A stretch of DNA of 36,115 nucleotides from an uncultured Gammaproteobacteria bacterium (GTDB lineage: Bacteria > Pseudomonadota > Gammaproteobacteria > HK1). The position numbers were made by a program, and so were the translations under genes. The stretch spans positions 1 through 36,115 of the forward strand of contig CAMYJH010000047.1 of the NCBI GenBank assembly GCA_947258715.1, given 5' to 3'. Below are positions 34,694 through 36,115 of this stretch, one piece after another. The notes under the pieces are model-generated. The model did no database searches, was not told the DNA's origin, and saw nothing but the letters and a program-made list of their open reading frames with translations. How positions within the stretch are numbered: the first letter of the stretch is position 1; every line of letters begins with the position of its first letter.

Positions 34694-34856
34694 AAGACGA
34701 CATTCCGGGCCAGGGCTTCGTATTCCGGCTGATTCAGGGCAAAATAGAGCTCATGCTATCCCTTGGGTTCGGTCCCCGTTGCCGGGCCCGAAAAAATGAC
34801 AAAGTCCGAGCGCCCCCAAACAAGGTGCAGCCGGGCAACAACTGGAGGAGAGAACA
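34694..34856. other. Upstream region of the ABC binding-protein gene
   Basis: 163 bp holding the presumed promoter of the plus-strand gene and a strong GGAGGAGAG ribosome site at 34843-34851. No other signal recognised. Confidence 0.4.
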
Positions 34857-36115
34857 ATGCCTAAGCAGAAACACCTGGAGCGGGCGCTCGCCGAAGGTCG
34901 CATTTCCCGCCGCGAGTTTGGCAAACAGATGTCCGCCCTCGGGCTGGCCGCCGCGGTGCCCGGAGCGCTGCTCAGCGGATCGGCTCTTGCCGCGACGCCG
35001 AAGAAGGGCGGGCACTTTCGCCTTGGTCTCGGCCACGGATCCACCACCGACAGTCTGGACCCGGGTACCTTCGAGAACGCCTACACCCAGACCATGGGCT
35101 ACGGGCTTCGAAACAATCTGACCGAGGTTAGCGCCGATAACGAGCTCATCGGAGAGCTTGCGGAGAGCTGGGAGGCGAGCCCTGACGCCAAGAATTGGCG
35201 CTTCAAGTTGCGCCAGGGCGTCGAGTTCCATAACGGCAAGACGATGGAGGCCAGCGACGTCATTGCCTCGGTGCAGCACCACCGCGGCGAGGATTCGAAG
35301 TCGGCGGCCAAGGCAATCCTCGAGTCCATCGTCGATCTAAAAGCCGACGGCAAAAACACCGTGGTCTTCAGCCTCAAGGAAGGCAACGCCGATTTCCCCT
35401 ACATCATGAGCGACTACCACATCGTCGTCATGCCGGCCAAAGACGGCATGGTGGATTGGAAATCAGGTGTCGGCACCGGCGCCTTTGCGCTGCAAAGCTA
35501 CGAGCCCGGTGTCAGCATCAAAATGAAGCGCAACCCGAACTACTGGAAAGCGGGCCGCGGACATTTTGATTCCGTTGAGATGATCACCATCGCCGACGTG
35601 GCGGCGCGGACCAACGCGCTGACCACTGGTGAAATTCACGCCATGGACCGGGTCGACATCAAAACGCTGCATCTGTTAAAGCGCAACAAGAACATAAAAA
35701 TCGAGGAGTCCAGCGGCAACGCCCACTACACCTTTGCCATGCTCACCGACATCCCGCCCTTCGACAACAATCACGTGCGTCTGGCGCTGAAGTGGGGTCT
35801 CGACCGCAAGGCGCTGCTGCAGACCATTCTGCGCGGCCACGGTTATCTGGGCAACGACCATCCCATTGGTCGCGCCAACCGCTATCTCGCCAAGGATCTG
35901 CCGCAGCGGGATCTGGATCCCGACAAGGCCAAGTTCCACCTGAAGAAGGCGGGAATGAGCAAGCTGACGGTCGATCTGAGCGCAGCCGACGCCGCCTTCG
36001 CCGGCGCGGTGGACGCCGCGGTGCTTTACAAAGAGCATGCGGCGAAGGCCGGTATCGAGATCAACGTGGTGCGCGAGCCCAACGACGGCTACTGGTCCAA
36101 CGTGTGGCTGAAAAA
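34857..36115 (+). CDS. ABC transporter substrate-binding protein, SBP_bac_5 type (5' part)
   Basis: ATG 34857 after GGAGGAGAG; 419 codons are seen before the window ends, and the family is usually ~500-540 residues. The N-terminus has a Tat motif (SRREFGKQM followed by GLAAAVPGALL and ALA-ATPKK), so export may be through the Tat pathway. The body is typical of peptide/nickel/glycoside-binding proteins: LAESWEASPDAKNWRFKL (family motif around residue 105), VEFHNGKTMEASDV, GTGAFALQSYEPG and VRLALKWGLDRKALLQ. It would feed a DppBCDF-type permease expected downstream. Substrate cannot be told. Confidence 0.93.
   Translation, partial: MPKQKHLERALAEGRISRREFGKQMSALGLAAAVPGALLSGSALAATPKKGGHFRLGLGHGSTTDSLDPGTFENAYTQTMGYGLRNNLTEVSADNELIGELAESWEASPDAKNWRFKLRQGVEFHNGKTMEASDVIASVQHHRGEDSKSAAKAILESIVDLKADGKNTVVFSLKEGNADFPYIMSDYHIVVMPAKDGMVDWKSGVGTGAFALQSYEPGVSIKMKRNPNYWKAGRGHFDSVEMITIADVAARTNALTTGEIHAMDRVDIKTLHLLKRNKNIKIEESSGNAHYTFAMLTDIPPFDNNHVRLALKWGLDRKALLQTILRGHGYLGNDHPIGRANRYLAKDLPQRDLDPDKAKFHLKKAGMSKLTVDLSAADAAFAGAVDAAVLYKEHAAKAGIEINVVREPNDGYWSNVWLK

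Overview
The window looks like chromosomal DNA of a high-GC Gammaproteobacterium. Grounds for this are the GC-rich coding bias, outer-membrane beta-barrels, FadL and AsmA proteins, a TRAP transporter, an ECF sigma/anti-sigma pair, and RAYT/REP-like palindromes next to stop codons. No rRNA, tRNA, CRISPR array, phage or complete insertion sequence was recognised. All assignments come from reading the sequence; no database search was run.

Region 1 (1-14000) is an accessory block organised by a ~200-350 bp repeat present three times: copy A at 1-355 (inverted), copy B at 5247-5446 and copy C at 13591-13937. Between A and B lie a broken HAD-hydrolase remnant, an exported protein with two tandem domains, a ParB-like protein, a SulP anion transporter with a STAS domain, and a CPA1 Na+/H+ antiporter whose last codons lie inside copy B. 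Between B and C lie a glutamate decarboxylase (gadB), a linked multi-span membrane protein, and on the opposite strand an aromatic-acid/drug efflux operon (NodT-DUF1656-HlyD-FUSC). The outer-membrane NodT gene of that operon is broken by a deletion and frameshift. The leader of an IS abuts copy C. SulP, the antiporter and GAD together read as a pH/ion-homeostasis group.

Region 2 (14000-22000) is envelope-related: an uncharacterised beta-barrel, a FadL-family porin divergent from a patatin-like lipoprotein, and a 1108-residue AsmA-like protein.

Region 3 (22000-29020) holds a TRAP transporter (dctP-dctQ-dctM) divergent from a TIM-barrel sugar isomerase/epimerase. It also holds a cassette of small exported protein, ECF sigma factor and anti-sigma factor, and another outer-membrane barrel. 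Three copies of a near-perfect 84-106 bp palindrome sit within 20 nt of stop codons. One supplies the final codons of the isomerase. Two differ by a compensatory base-pair change in the stem.

Region 4 (29200-36115) starts with a tyrosine/homogentisate catabolic operon (hppD-hmgA-fahA, minus strand). Upstream of it is a decayed locus: two Lrp/AsnC-type siroheme-decarboxylase (NirD/L/G/H-like, heme d1 pathway) pseudogenes flanking an intact cytochrome c gene. The window ends inside a Tat-exported ABC-transporter substrate-binding protein.
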